DNA of 64,000 bases, from the NCBI RefSeq assembly GCF_030272615.1, contig NC_081411.1:210449744-210513743 (forward strand). Reading direction: 5' to 3'. This DNA is from Cryptomeria japonica (Eukaryota; Streptophyta; Pinopsida; Cupressales; Cupressaceae). A model generated the notes under the pieces. The model had not been told where the DNA came from. It made no database searches and was given only the letters and a program-made list of their open reading frames with translations. Of this stretch, positions 49,540-60,944 are shown piece after piece; the stretch's first letter is position 1; each line of letters starts with the position of its first letter. The position numbers and the translations under genes are program-made.

Positions 49540-50055
49540 ATGCCCACTGAGGATATAAAGGATAAGCACACGGTTATGACAAGAGTTGTGACTCAACTAG
49601 AACATTTAAGTACAATGATTATGGATATTTTAAATAATACTGTAGAAGGCCATAACTATGAAGAATATAATTTAGAGGATATTGATGTGAACATGGCAGA
49701 CGTTGTGAACTCCTACGGAGAGGTTCAAGAGAATAACATGGAACACATTGTAAACTCATTGAAAGAGCTTCAAGATAATGACATGGCAGATATTGGGAAC
49801 TCATTTACAAAGATAGAAGAGAATAACATGGAAGACATTGTAAACTCATTGAGAGAGGTTGAAGAGAATGACATGGCAGATATTGGAAACTCATTGACAG
49901 AGAACGAAGAGAATAACATGGAAGAACCATTGGGAAATGGGGCCTCTTTGGTTTACGAAGATAAACATGAAAGGAACAATAAATGGTGGGTTGGTTTTCT
50001 TGTTTTAGTGGTGTTTATTATTGCATTTTTGGTGGGGCTCTTCTTTTTAATGTAA
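49540..50055 (+). CDS. Unrecognised 171-residue protein with 15-residue repeats and C-terminal membrane anchor
   Basis: An uninterrupted frame from ATG 49540, preceded in frame by a TAG at 49498-49500. Residues 1-50 are acidic and hydrophilic. Residues 51-125 are five tandem 15-residue units of pattern [ND]-M-[AE]-[DH]-[IV]-[VG]-N-S-x-x-x-x-x-[ED]-N. After a short polar stretch and KHERNNK, residues 149-171 form one hydrophobic segment (WWVGFLVLVVFIIAFLVGLF and three more) ending the protein. That is the layout of a tail-anchored membrane protein facing the cytosol, which is inference. No signal peptide is seen. The block upstream (48984-49535) may belong to the same locus. It could be a spurious frame, but repeats in frame and the clean end argue against that. 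Confidence 0.45.
   Translation: MPTEDIKDKHTVMTRVVTQLEHLSTMIMDILNNTVEGHNYEEYNLEDIDVNMADVVNSYGEVQENNMEHIVNSLKELQDNDMADIGNSFTKIEENNMEDIVNSLREVEENDMADIGNSLTENEENNMEEPLGNGASLVYEDKHERNNKWWVGFLVLVVFIIAFLVGLFFLM
49690..49914 (+). repeat. Coding minisatellite, five 45-bp units
   Basis: Units start at 49690, 49735, 49780, 49825 and 49870, each opening AACATGG or GACATGG; a partial sixth begins at 49915. Units 2 and 4 (NME...) and units 3 and 5 (DMADIGNS) resemble each other most, so a 90-bp pair was probably duplicated. Every unit keeps the reading frame. Confidence 0.85.
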
Positions 50056-50400
50056 GATTTGAATCTCTTCCACTGAATTCGAGTGGGAAGCCATGAACAT
50101 GTTTTCAAGGTGAGAACCCATTGTATATCTTTTTAATCACGGAATTTTTAATGATGTAAAGATATTGCATGAAATATCAATTGTGGCTCGTGTCATGATC
50201 TTGAACGAATTATCTATTAATAATGTATAACCCCAATATTAACTTTTTGGTACTTTTTACTCTCACCTTTTCCTTTTCTTGTTGGATAAGGTAATAGAAT
50301 TTAAATTTTGATGGTATCTCCAACTATATCTATGAGACCTGTCACTTTCTCAATCTGGCTTCAGATTTTTCAAAGATGGATGGTGAGCTGAACTAGGTTG
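50056..50400. other. 3' flank of the repeat ORF, no gene seen
   Basis: AT-rich sequence that could be the 3' untranslated region. No strong AATAAA is placed. Confidence 0.4.
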
Positions 50401-50890
50401 AACCTGTTCAATGTTCTGAATTAAATAACAATGGACAGTAGAGCTCTGGAGTAAGTTGATTCAGGGAAATTTGGACTCTTATGTGGAGGGGATGATTGAC
50501 CATGATCCCAAGATTTCTCTTTCTTTTGTTCAGGCCTGGGATAATGGCATTGTTAAGATCAAGAGTGTTGCCTTTGTGGTTTCTGAGGAGACCATTATGA
50601 AAGAGATTAAGTTATCCCTAGATGGTGTTTCCTTTCTTAAATATCCCCAGGGGAGTTGTAAGGACAATTTTGAGTGTTTCTTTGAACCCAGGGAAGGGGT
50701 TTCTTGGCTTTAGAACGGCTATAAGAGGGAAGAGATTCTTGGTATCTAGAAGGAGATAGCCCTTATTCTCATGAAGTACTATACTCTGGATGGAAGGAAG
50801 AAGAGATTCCACCTACAAATATTATCGATGTCGAACCACCTTCTCCATGAGGTAAGAATGAATTTTCCCTACCGGGTTTTTGTTAGAAGT
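50401..50890 (+). pseudogene. Unassigned retroelement-like coding remnant
   Basis: An 85-codon frame (50456-50713) with IQGNLDSYVEGMIDHDPKI and VAFVVSEETIMKEIKLSLDG continues past a stop as KREEILG and then ALILMKYYTLDGRRKRFHL, and with a shift reaches LLHEVRMNFPY. The segment reads like a gag-side domain of a plant retroelement, but I cannot name the family. It precedes LTR-like sequence. Confidence 0.3.
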
Positions 50891-51099
50891 ATATGATGAT
50901 GAGGTTATCATTGATGTTAAACTTGTTGTTTCGAATTGGTCCAAAATATCTATAGTGCAAAGTTATCTTGTTGTGTTGATGTTACAATTTCTCTATTGGT
51001 TGTTATTCGAGTGTTTGGGTTTGGAAAGTGTTGCTGATATTTATTATTATTGTTATCTTTATTGCATGTAGTTTTAATATCATGGATATGATAGTTTTG

Positions 51100-52007
51100 T
51101 AAAAATATCTTTGTGTTCTATAGCTGTTATGGCATTGATCATTTCAACTTTTGAGATACTATGTTAGAACTATCTTTAGGTTTGGATATAATTTGTGGAA
51201 GTTTGTTTCATGTGTTATGGGTCTCACCATAGCATGTGGAGATCCAAATTTGAGTTATTTGCATTGGATATAGTATGTCCAAACTGTGAATTGCATATAT
51301 ATGGATGTGTGGCATGTGGATATGCTATTGGTTATGTTCTGGTGATATTTGATCAATGGATTGATATTTGGAAGATATGTTTTGGTTCTATCTTTTTGTT
51401 GGAGTGGATTAGTGTGGTTTTTTTGTCCAAAAGATATATTTTTGGTTAAGGTTGACTTGGTGCAAGCTTTGATGATCTATCTTGTATATAAGGATGAATG
51501 TGATTGAGTTATGTGTGTGATGAGGTGTAGAATGTAGATGTATTATGCAAAAGTAATTGGTGAGGTTTGGTAAAGAGAAAAGATGAAAAGTTGTGTTCAA
51601 ATGATATGCAAGTTGTACTGAGACTGTGGCAAAGATATGAGACAAAGTGTTGGCATTTGAGGTATGGGTTGTGTGTGCTAAGGTTGGTCACCTGATGTAG
51701 AGCTCAAATATGGCTTCATGTTTAAGAGATCCTTCTTTCATATCATTTTTGTGTCTTACCCCATGAGAAGTTAGCCTCAATGTGCAAGTTTGGAGTAGCG
51801 AGCACTCTTCTTTGTAATCTAGTATACATAGTGGATATATTTTTGTGGGCAGGTGCTCACGGTGGTTTTTCCCTATTTGAGTTTTCCACATAAAAAATCT
51901 TGGTGTTCATGTGTTGGATGTGTATTGTTGTGTAATTGTTTATATGTTTCATTAATTGTTTGTTTGGACTGACTCCCCCCCCCCCTCTTAGTCCTGCCTT
52001 GGGTTCA
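51100..52007 (+). repeat. LTR-like segment (3' end clear, 5' end unknown)
   Basis: The right end has the pattern of plant copia-type LTRs: an 11-C run (51975-51985), CTCTTAGTCCTGCC, GGGTTCA ending in CA at 52006-52007, then a primer-binding site six bases on. No partner LTR or coding region follows, because the sequence passes into simple repeats at about 52240. The start is not defined. Confidence 0.5.
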
Positions 52008-52012
52008 ATAAT

Positions 52013-52028
52013 TGGTATGAGAGCAAGG
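52013..52028 (+). other. Primer-binding site (tRNA-iMet) after the orphan LTR
   Basis: TGGTATGAGAGCAAGG, one mismatch from the TGGTATCAGAGC core. It sets the plus orientation of the lost element. About 200 bp of its leader (52029-52239) remain without any readable gene. Confidence 0.6.
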
Positions 52029-52656
52029 TTCCTCCTTGCCACTTGAGGTAAATCTAGTATGGTCTAGAATGTGTATTGTAAAGTTTTGATTGCACCACGA
52101 GGATATATCACAACTACCATTGCACCAAGGGGACATCCCATCTTCTAATGTAAAATTGTGAGTGTTAATTTTGGTGATTTTTTTATATTCTATTTTAAAT
52201 TTTTTAAATCCTTAAAAATATTTTTTTATAGAATTTTTTAAAGATAGCAGGGGAGAGAGGGAGAGAGATAGATCAATAGAGAAAGGGAGATATGTTTAGA
52301 GATAGAGGGTAAGATAAGAAGAATGAGATAAATAGATAGAGAGATAAAGAGAGATGGAAGGAGAGATAAGGAGATAGTGAGAGATGTAGATGGTAATATA
52401 GGGTGATAACAAGATAGAGATATCTAGAGAGAGGGAGAGGGAGACAAAGATAGATACAAATAAATAGGGAAAAGTAGAGATATACATGTAGAGATTGAGA
52501 GAGGGAAAGAGAAATAAGGGATATACAGAGAAAGAGATAGAGGGAGATATATGGGAAGGGAAAGGGAGAGAGAAGTACACATAGAGATATAGAGGGAGAG
52601 AAGGAAAGAGATAGAAAGAGGAAGGGACAGAGAGAAAGATATGTATATATATACAC

Positions 52657-52660
<4 letters not shown>

Positions 52661-52705
<45 letters not shown>

Positions 52706-52740
52706 CATGTTTACATATACATACATACATACATACATTT
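52661..52740. repeat. (TATATG)n and (ACAT)n microsatellites
   Basis: TATATG units run from about 52661 to 52706, then CATACATACATACATA to about 52738. Both are pure enough to be polymorphic. Confidence 0.9.
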
Positions 52741-52785
52741 TATGTATGTGTTTGTATATGTATATGTATATGTGTGTATGTATAG

Positions 52786-52786
<1 letters not shown>

Positions 52787-52842
<56 letters not shown>
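52787..52842. repeat. (GA)28 microsatellite
   Basis: An uninterrupted GA dinucleotide run of about 56 bp. Confidence 0.95.
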
Positions 52843-52844
<2 letters not shown>

Positions 52845-53445
52845 GATATAGAATGATAGAAGGGGATAAGAGGAGATATAAAGAGATAGGGGGGAATAAA
52901 TATATGGAAAGAAAAGAACAAGAGAAGTGGGAGAAATCTAGAGATAGGAATAGAAATAGATAGAGATGAGTTTGAGGGAGAGAGAGAGATGTATAAAGTA
53001 GGAGAGATGGATTGGAAAAGAGAGAGATAGAGATACTGATATTTAGATAGAGAAGGGGGAGTGGTAGGGAGGTAAAGATAGAGGGGGTGAGAGAGAAAGA
53101 AGGTGGTAGAGAGAAGTAATAGGGAGGTACAAAGAAAAAGGAAGAAAGATTTAGAGGGAAAAAAAAGAGATTGGGTATAAATAGGGAATGTGTGTATATG
53201 AGTGAGAGAAAGATGAGAGAAGAGATGGATATTTATAAATAGATGGAGAGGGAGAGAGAGGTAGGGAGAGAAATAGAGAGAGGAGAGAGAAGTAGAGAGA
53301 TATAAAATGAACTTATAGGGAGAGAGGAAGAGAGGGCAAATATAGATAAAACTAGAAATAAATAAGGATAGCAAGGAGAGATAGAGAGATATAATTTTGG
53401 AAAATAGAAGTAAGGATAGCAACGAGAGATAGAGAGATATAAAAT

Positions 53446-53554
<109 letters not shown>

Positions 53555-53757
53555 GAGGTGGGGATATATAAATATATAGACATAGGGAGAGATAGTAAGA
53601 TAGGTATAGAGAGGGTAAAAGTGAGAAATAAAGGAGGTGATAGAGACAAGTAATAGAAAGAGGGAAATGAGTAAATAGAGGAGGGAAATATAAATATATA
53701 GAGATATGGATAAAGAGGTGTAAATGAGAGATGTGAATATATAGAGAGAAATACAAA

Positions 53758-55545
53758 AAAGGTCCATTATAAAATTAAAAATTAAAAAAGTTCTAAAAAT
53801 ATAATTTATTATTGATATATTATATTTGATATATAATATAATAATTATCAAAATCTTATTAATAAAAAAAATATAAATAATTTGAAATATATAATTAACT
53901 AATTATACACTATTATTATTATCTATATATTATATTTAAAAAAAGTTAAATATAAAAATATAAAATTTGTAATAAAGAAAAACATATTAAAAATAAAATA
54001 CGTAATAAATAGAACTTTAATTATATATTATGATATTATTATTAAAATATAAAATTGTAACTTACGAAAACGACGAGTACAAATATGGACAACAAACATT
54101 TTATGTCAAAATTCTATTAATATAGTATTATAATATTGTAAAATGAAAATTACTCTTAAATAATATTCAAAAGAAAAAAATGAATTATATAAAATTAGAA
54201 AGAAATAAGTTGTATACTAGCAAATCAAACAAATCTAAAAATAGATAAAAGATTAGTTATCAATCTTGCTGTTTTTTCTATTCATAGACTAAGCGTTAAC
54301 TTCAACTAGGATGTTTTGAGGATATGAAAGAGTTGCCATCGTAAACACATATATCCTAGAGCCACCAAAGTTAAGAAAAGGAAAGGAATTAAAATTCAAG
54401 ACAATAATAAATATTGATATTCAAAAGAAAAAGAACCAAGTTGACAATGTGCAAAAAGCACTAGCTAAAACTTTCAAAAAGCCTATAAAAGAAAATTCTT
54501 TATAGTTTAGTTGCATGATTATTTTCTTTTAACAGATCATATTAAATATAACATATTTTAATTTTAGAAATTCTTTAGTTTTAATTAACTATATTTTGAT
54601 AATTAGCAACTTTCATAATTATTAGTAAGTTAAGCTAAAAGTTTAACATTTAAAATATTTTTCTTCAAAAAAATTATAATAAATGTTTTATGTCAGTTTT
54701 TTATTATAATTTTTTTTTTCGAAACAATTATAATTAATGTTTTATGTCAGTTTTTAATTAATATAATATTGTAAAATTGTGAAACAAAATTAATTATTAA
54801 TTTGGAATAATGGATTTATTTTTTTAATTTTTTTTTTCAAATTAGACAACTTGTATATTGATAAATTAAAAAAATAAATTAAAAATTACAATCTAAAAAT
54901 AGTTATAATTTTTTTAAAAATTTGAATACATTTATTCCAAAATTAAGATATATGATTATTTTTATCTTAAAAAAAACAAATATTGTCTTTATTAGTATAT
55001 TGGCTTTTTGAAAATATTATATAGTAAAGTTATTTTTCATGAAATTTTGAAAACTTTTGTATTTTTAAAATTACATGCATCAATAACTAATTTTTATTTT
55101 TTTAAAATTATTTTACAAATAAAAAAATGTCATAAGAGATTTTTAAATTTGAATAAATTTATTTTAGAATTAAAATATCTAGTTATTTCTATAGCTTATA
55201 ATATAAGTTCTACTTTTTTAATTTTATGAATTTAAAAAACAAATACTATTTTCAGAATTTGTAATACCTTAAAAATAATGTTTCATAGTTTTTAAGTTAT
55301 AAAATAAATTATCATTGAATAAATTTATTTTAAATATATGATTATTTTAATAATTTAAAATTTAAAAGAGTTACACATTCAATTTGAATTATTCTATACA
55401 ACAATATTTAATTAATATAATATTATACTATTATAATTAATTTTGCAAAAATGTATAATTAAAAAAATCAACTTTATAAAATTAGATAAAAATAAAATTA
55501 GATGTGAATTTCTTTTATAGACTTTAACTTTGCTTGTTTGTATGT
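53758..55545. other. Extremely AT-rich segment with diverged repeats, no gene
   Basis: By eye well over 80% A+T. Similar words (TTTATGTCA, ATTAATATA, TAATATTGTAAAAT) recur near 54098-54240, 54735-54870 and 55400-55510, which suggests three very diverged copies spaced about 640-660 bp. A shorter tandem near 54680-54760 repeats AATGTTTTATGTCAGTTTTT. No coding frame is credible. Confidence 0.6.
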
Positions 55546-55556
55546 ATAGCATTGCA

Positions 55557-55564
55557 TATAAATA
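55557..55564 (+). promoter_or_regulatory. TATA box of the RING-H2 locus
   Basis: TATAAATA, a consensus plant TATA box, lies about 125 nt before a GTAAGT splice donor. A transcription start near 55590 would give a first exon of about 90 nt. Confidence 0.5.
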
Positions 55565-55682
55565 ACTTATGGCAATCCTTCACTCACAATCTAAAATTGT
55601 TTCAGCTTTTGCTCATGCTTAAAATTTGAACTGGTTTGGGCTCAATTTCACCTATAATTAAGAGCTAGAATTGACAGAAGAG

Positions 55683-55807
55683 GTAAGTTTAGTTCTGAAC
55701 ATTTTGATTACTTTGGTTGTGTTGTGATATAAAACCTAGTTCAAATTAATGAACAGTCTTTTCTCAATTCAATCCTATTGGTGACTTTATTCATTCATAA
55801 AATATAG
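55683..55807 (+). other. Predicted 125-nt intron of the RING-H2 locus
   Basis: Donor AG|GTAAGTTT at 55683 and acceptor ATATAG|GC at 55807, with T-rich sequence between. The length is typical for plant introns. The exon before it would be mostly untranslated. Confidence 0.45.
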
Positions 55808-55903
55808 GCAATTTGGTAATGCCAAATACAATAATAATGGCTCTCACAACAAAAGACAGAGAGATGTCAATGCAATTGGAGATGTCAGTACAAATACTAT
55901 TAT
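55808..55903 (+). pseudogene. RING-H2 locus, coding part before Gypsy-2
   Basis: A 32-codon open stretch after the predicted acceptor, Asn-rich (NAKYNNNGSHNKRQRDVNAI), runs into Gypsy-2 at 55904 and continues in the same frame at 61443 once the element and one target-site copy are taken out. No ATG occurs in this frame here, so the start is lost or lies in an exon I cannot place. The last five bases (ATTAT) are the left target-site copy. Confidence 0.5.
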
Positions 55904-56378
55904 TGATCCGAATTATGGATTCAGACAACAAAACCTAAGTGAGAACCTGCGGTATTGTGGATGAACAAGATAACACAGAATTGAAGCCAGCCAAAAAGTG
56001 ATCGATTCAATTTAAAAATTCAGCATATAGTAGTTCATGAGATTCCAAGGGTCACAAAAACCCCTTGAGAATCGAAACCCAATAGTCATATCTGATTATT
56101 ACATAATAAAATCTAAAACTACGAAAATTTCAAAAAAACTATATGAAATTTTGTCCTAACTTTAACTACGCATAACTTTCTGCTCACAACTCGAAATTAT
56201 GAGCCATTTAACTCATTGGAAAGGTCTCCAAGATTTGGAGGTGAAGTCCAACATTAAAGAGGATAAGCCAAACTTTCAAGGGCTGGAAATGCCCCAAAGG
56301 CCTTCAAAAATGACAATTACTCACATATAGAAAAGCTAAAAAAAATATATAAAAATATGTCAAATTTGCTTCTGATCA
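55904..56378 (-). repeat. Gypsy-2 3' LTR
   Basis: It starts TGATCCGAATTATGG and ends CTTCTGATCA. It matches 60945-61437 along its length with scattered changes and small indels, including a few tens of bases extra in the right copy near 61290-61320. Confidence 0.93.
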
Positions 56379-56391
56379 TTTCTCCCCCCTT
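56379..56391 (-). other. Gypsy-2 polypurine tract
   Basis: The minus strand reads AAGGGGGGAGAAA directly before the LTR start TGATCAGAAG. Confidence 0.85.
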
Positions 56392-57541
56392 GAGGAGCAA
56401 TGGGATCCATTGCATCAACACTCTGAATGAGATGAGGGAAACGGAGCTAAAGCTACTACTTGGTAAACCACTTTCCTTGTTGAGCGATCTATCCTACTCA
56501 AACCACTTTGTATAGATAGATATGTTGTTGTTTGAGTGTTTTCACCATAGTGTCCACAATCTGATCACATTGCAATGGAGAAGCTGCACCTAGATTCAAT
56601 TCTGTAGTGAAAAATGTTCTGCCACATCTCCAACATCTAATAGTGGAGGAAAGTATGGCTTCAAGAGTTCCACATTGAAGATTGGATCAAAACCTAGAAA
56701 TGGGGGTAAATTAAGTTGAAAAGAATTATCACCAACTTGCTTGATGATTGTGTATAGCCCATAACGTAGAGGGAGAATATTCCTATTGGCACCTGCAATT
56801 ATTCCTTCTAAATATATGCAACCACACCTTGTCCCCTACTTGAAAATTATGAGGAGTACGATGCTCATCATGTCTCTCCTTATATTTCTTATTGGTATAC
56901 TCCAAGATTTTATGAACTTGTTGTTGCAGATGATGAATTCTATCGATGAACTAGGCTGCCTTATCTTCCTCCTTACCAACATGTGGAACAAGATCGGGTT
57001 GAATAAGTGGTATGGCAACATCCATGGGTGCAAGTAGCTGATAACCAAGACAAACCTCAAATGGACTATGACCAGTGGAACTATGAATTGCCTTGTTGTA
57101 GTTATGTTGAACATATGGAAGATCGGGTTTAATAAGTGGTATGGCAACATCCATGGGTGCAAGTAGCTGATAACCAAGACAAACCTCAAATGGACTATGA
57201 CTAGTGGAACTATGAATTGCCTTGTTATAGTTATGTTGAACATATGGAAGACTTTCATCCCATGTGTGGGGATGTTTTGAGTGATACATGCATAGGATGT
57301 GAATGATCATCTAGTTCACTACCTCTATTTGCCCATCTGTTTGAGGATGGAAAGAAGTAGACTTTGTTAATTTTGTGTCCATCTTTTCCCATAATGTGGA
57401 CCAGAACTTACTAAGAAACCTGCTATCCCTATCTGAAATGATGGTATTTGGTAGACCAAAATGAACCCAAATGTGTTCAAAGAAAAGCTTTGTAGTGTCT
57501 TCTATAGAAATTGTTTTTTTACAAGCCACTATTATTGCCAT
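56392..57541 (-). pseudogene. Gypsy-2 integrase with internal tandem duplication
   Basis: The core frame 57311-57541 has HIWVHFGLPNTIISDRDSRF and FHPQTDGQIEVVN, the second Asp and the Glu of the D-D-E triad. Next comes HSPFEVCLGYQLLAPMDVA, present twice in a row because of a 129-bp in-frame duplication (56992-57249). The C-terminal part in broken frames includes FQVGDKVWLH and a weak chromodomain-like tail near 56450-56580. Integrase inserted the cDNA; this copy is frame-broken. Confidence 0.85.
56992..57249 (-). repeat. 129-bp in-frame tandem duplication in the integrase
   Basis: Units 56992-57120 and 57121-57249 differ at only a few bases (for example GGGTTG against GGGTTT) and add exactly 43 codons. 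The duplicated block covers the YNKAIHSST and SPFEVCLGY motifs. Confidence 0.92.
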
Positions 57542-59530
57542 TTATGAGAACCTATCTACCATAACATACACACAATCATGGCTTCTTTTGATGGTAGGAT
57601 GACAAGAAATAAATTCCATAGAAACTAAATGCCAAGGTTTTTCAGGAATAGGAAGTGGTGAATACAGTCTAAGTTTATGATTGGCAGACTTAGCAATAGC
57701 ACATGCGGTGCAAGCTTGAATATATGAAATGACATTATTTCTCAACTTTAGCCAATAAAAATACCTCTGAAGTATAGCAGTAGTCTTACCTATGCCAAGA
57801 TGACCAACAACCTTACTATAGTGAGCTACCCATATCAGCTTTTTGCGTTCTACATTAGGCACACAGATTTGGCCAAGGTGACAAAGCATTCCATCCTGCA
57901 AATAAAAATCATTCACTTGATGTCCCTTCACCAATTGATTATAAAAAATTGCAAATTCAACATCATTCTCATACAAGATAGCCCATGCTTCAGTTTGATG
58001 ACCACATGAGTGCAATACCATACCGATAGCTACAATCAGAGGCCTTCTCAAATACTCTACTAATCTATTAGTGCTTCCCTTCTTGTGGCAAATATTGAGA
58101 TGAAATTGTTGAAGATAGGCTGACCATCGTTGATGTTGATCATTCTGCAACTTCCCTTGTGTTTGCAAGAATTGAAGAGGTTTGTGGTCTGTGTGGATGA
58201 CAGTCTCCTTATCCAAAATATAATGTTTCCACTTCTTACAGGCTTGAACAATACCATATAGTTCCTTGACGTAAATGGCATAATGATGCATTGTATTAGA
58301 AAAAGTCTGACTATGATCTACAACTAGGTGACCATGCTACATGAGGACAAATCACAAGGCATATTTTGATGCATCAGTTTGTATTTCAAATGACTGTTGC
58401 AGGTCAGGAAGAGATAAAATTGGTGTAGAACATAATCTTGGTTTTAACTCCTCGAATGCTTCCTATTGAGCACCTGTCCATTTAAACTTTTCCTGTGTTC
58501 CTCCCCACAATGACCGATTTAGAGGCCAAGACAAATGGGAAAATCCCAACACAAATCTGCAATAAAAGTTTTCCAACTCGAGGAAACTTCGTAACTCTAT
58601 GAGATTTCTAGGAGATGACTAGTGCTTAATTACTTGTATCTTCTCCGGGTCAACATGGATACCCTCACTATCAATAACATATCCTAAGTATCAAATACTC
58701 TGCATACTAAAGGAACACTTTTCTTTATTTGCATAAAGCCCATGATCTTGTAAAGTTGAGATAATTTTTTCCACCTGTTGCAAATGTTCATCCCAAGTTT
58801 TTCTAAAGATGAGTATATCATGTAGATATACCACCACAAAATAATTTGTGAATGGTTTGAGTACATCATTCATCATTCTCATGAATGTCACTGGGGTGTT
58901 TGTTAGACCGAAAGGCATTACTAGCCACTCAAACAATCCCTCTTTAGATTTGAAAGTTGTCTTCCACACATCAGTTGAGTCAATTGCTCCTTGATGATAT
59001 CTCAATTCCAAATCATTTTTTGTGAAGAATCGGGCCCCTCTAAGCTAGTCCAAGAGGTCATCTATCTAGGGAAGTGGATACCTATTTTTTATCGAAATTT
59101 TATTCAAGGCCCTATAGTCAATACAAAGTCTCCAAGTTCCATCCTTTTTCTTTTCCAGAACAATGGGACTTCCACAGGGTGATGCACTTGGATGAATATG
59201 TCCCTTCTCAATCAATTCTTGTATTTGCCTCTTAATTTCATCATTTTATAATACTAATCTACGATAGAATGGTTCATTAGGCAATGGAGTTCCTGGTATC
59301 AAATTGATAGTGTGTCTTACTTGGCAGTTTGTAGGTACCCTAGTTGGCAACTTAAACAAATTCTCATATTTTATCAAAATTTGGCCCATTGATCTTTCCT
59401 GTAGTGTTGTGGTGTTTGTGATGGCATTGGAATTATATATAGACTTCCTTTCTTCTTCAAAATGAATCATCAATAATATGTACGTTCCTATTTTGGCAAC
59501 CAACCTCCTACATTGCTTAGCACTAATCAA
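57542..59530 (-). pseudogene. Gypsy-2 reverse transcriptase and RNase H
   Basis: RT starts near 59290 with PNEPFYRRLVL, then a stop, [56 protein letters not shown], and the catalytic motif as YLHD in VVVYLHDILIF; the first Asp of YLDD is His, so catalysis would be lost. RNase H at 57542-58291 has YVKELYGIVQACKKWKHYIL and HTDHKPLQFLQTQ. The integrase zinc domain follows with HLGIGKTTAILQRYFYW and CTACAIAK. Stops lie near 59250, 59080, 58690, 58620, 58470 and 58335. Confidence 0.9.
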
Positions 59531-60824
59531 AGAGGTAGTGTATGCAGGGCTTACCTCTAGTATTTGGTATTTCTACTCACCTAATTTGATTTTCACGTTG
59601 CGAGGTCTAGACTCATAGACACCATGGAACTGGTACATATATGGTTGTCCCAACAAAATATCATAAACATCTAAAGGAGCCACATCACAGATTGCCTCAT
59701 CTTTGAAAGGCTTTATAGAGTAAGAAAGGCGACACTACTAGTGCACTTAAATATATCTCTCCCTTGACTTACCCATACCATAGAATAGGGTTGCGGATGT
59801 GCTGTTGTTTTCAGATTTAGTCTTTTCATAGTCTCTGCTGATATGGATTATCCTCAATGACCTGTTCATGACTTTCTTTTGTGCAAGATTCTACCACCTT
59901 AGGTTCTTTCTTGTCCTCATGCGTCTCCATCCTTAAACTTTTTATGGTTCTGCAATCTTTTGTGTTGTGAGAGGGACTCTTAAGGAATTCACACCACATA
60001 TTGTTTTCTTGTGTCTTCTTCATACCCCATGCCTTTTTTCTTGTTGAATTGGGAGAAGATTCCTTGGAGGTTTGTTTCCATGTAGTTTTGCCACCTTTAC
60101 CCTTCCATCTATTATTTGCAAAGTTATCCCTCCTTCCCTTCTGTTTGAATTTCTCCAAATTGTTTGTAGCAAATTTATATGCATTAGGTAAAGACTCTAT
60201 GTTCAGGAATTCCATTTCAGTTTGGATATATCTATGGAGTCCACTCTAATATTTTAAAACTCATTTCTTCTCACAACCTTTAATGCCAAGTTTTTCTTCT
60301 AAAGCATGAAACATATTAGTATATTCTTGAACAGTTTGGTCTTTTTTCTTTCAAAGCAATTGCCACTGCATATATTTCTGTTCATATGTATCTACAAGAA
60401 AATATTATTCCTTTATGTGCTCCATGAATTCTCCCCATGTGGGTTTTTGATAAAAAATGAAATTACTGCCAGTTTCTGCTACCTTAGATGCTAACTTCAC
60501 TTCCCAAGAATCTTTCACATGATTTTCAGCTTTGAGAAGAGCGAAAGTTATTTTCTCTTCATCTAAGAACTGGTTGATAGAGGAATACTATTCCAATTTT
60601 GAAACCCAGTCCTCAACGACATCTACATCAATCTTTCCTTGAAATGTGGGTATATTAAAATTCACTTGCACCTTGAATGGTGTATACCCTATGAATGGTG
60701 GGCTTGCAGGTGACCCATGAATTTCCAATATTTTCTTGAACTGATCCATCATTTCTTCACATTGTTTTGTTAATGCATCTGCAACCAACGCTTTAATGTC
60801 CTCGTTGGTCTATAACTTAGCCAT
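59531..60824 (-). pseudogene. Gypsy-2 gag and protease region
   Basis: The start ATG is at 60822-60824. Gag is readable as FKVQVNFNIPTFQGKIDVDV (60588-60788), then in other frames LLKAENHVKDSWEVKLASK and the block 59826-60215 with basic residues and a knuckle-like WCEFLKSPSHNTKDC, lacking one cysteine. The protease region follows with VAPLDVYDILLGQPYMY near 59640-59700. At least four stops interrupt it. Gag packaged the RNA; protease cut the polyprotein. Confidence 0.8.
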
Positions 60825-60928
60825 CTGCGATCATGTGCATCTCAAAGGAAGGTAGTTTGAAAGATTCCTTATTTCCAACCCCAATCTTTGATATGTTGAT
60901 CATGTGTGATATGACATACAAGAGAGAA

Positions 60929-60943
60929 CTTTCTCTGATACCA
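60929..60943 (-). other. Gypsy-2 primer-binding site (tRNA-iMet)
   Basis: The minus strand reads TGGTATCAGAGAAAG, one base from the LTR end. The first 11 bases match the plant iMet site. Confidence 0.88.
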
Positions 60944-60944
60944 C

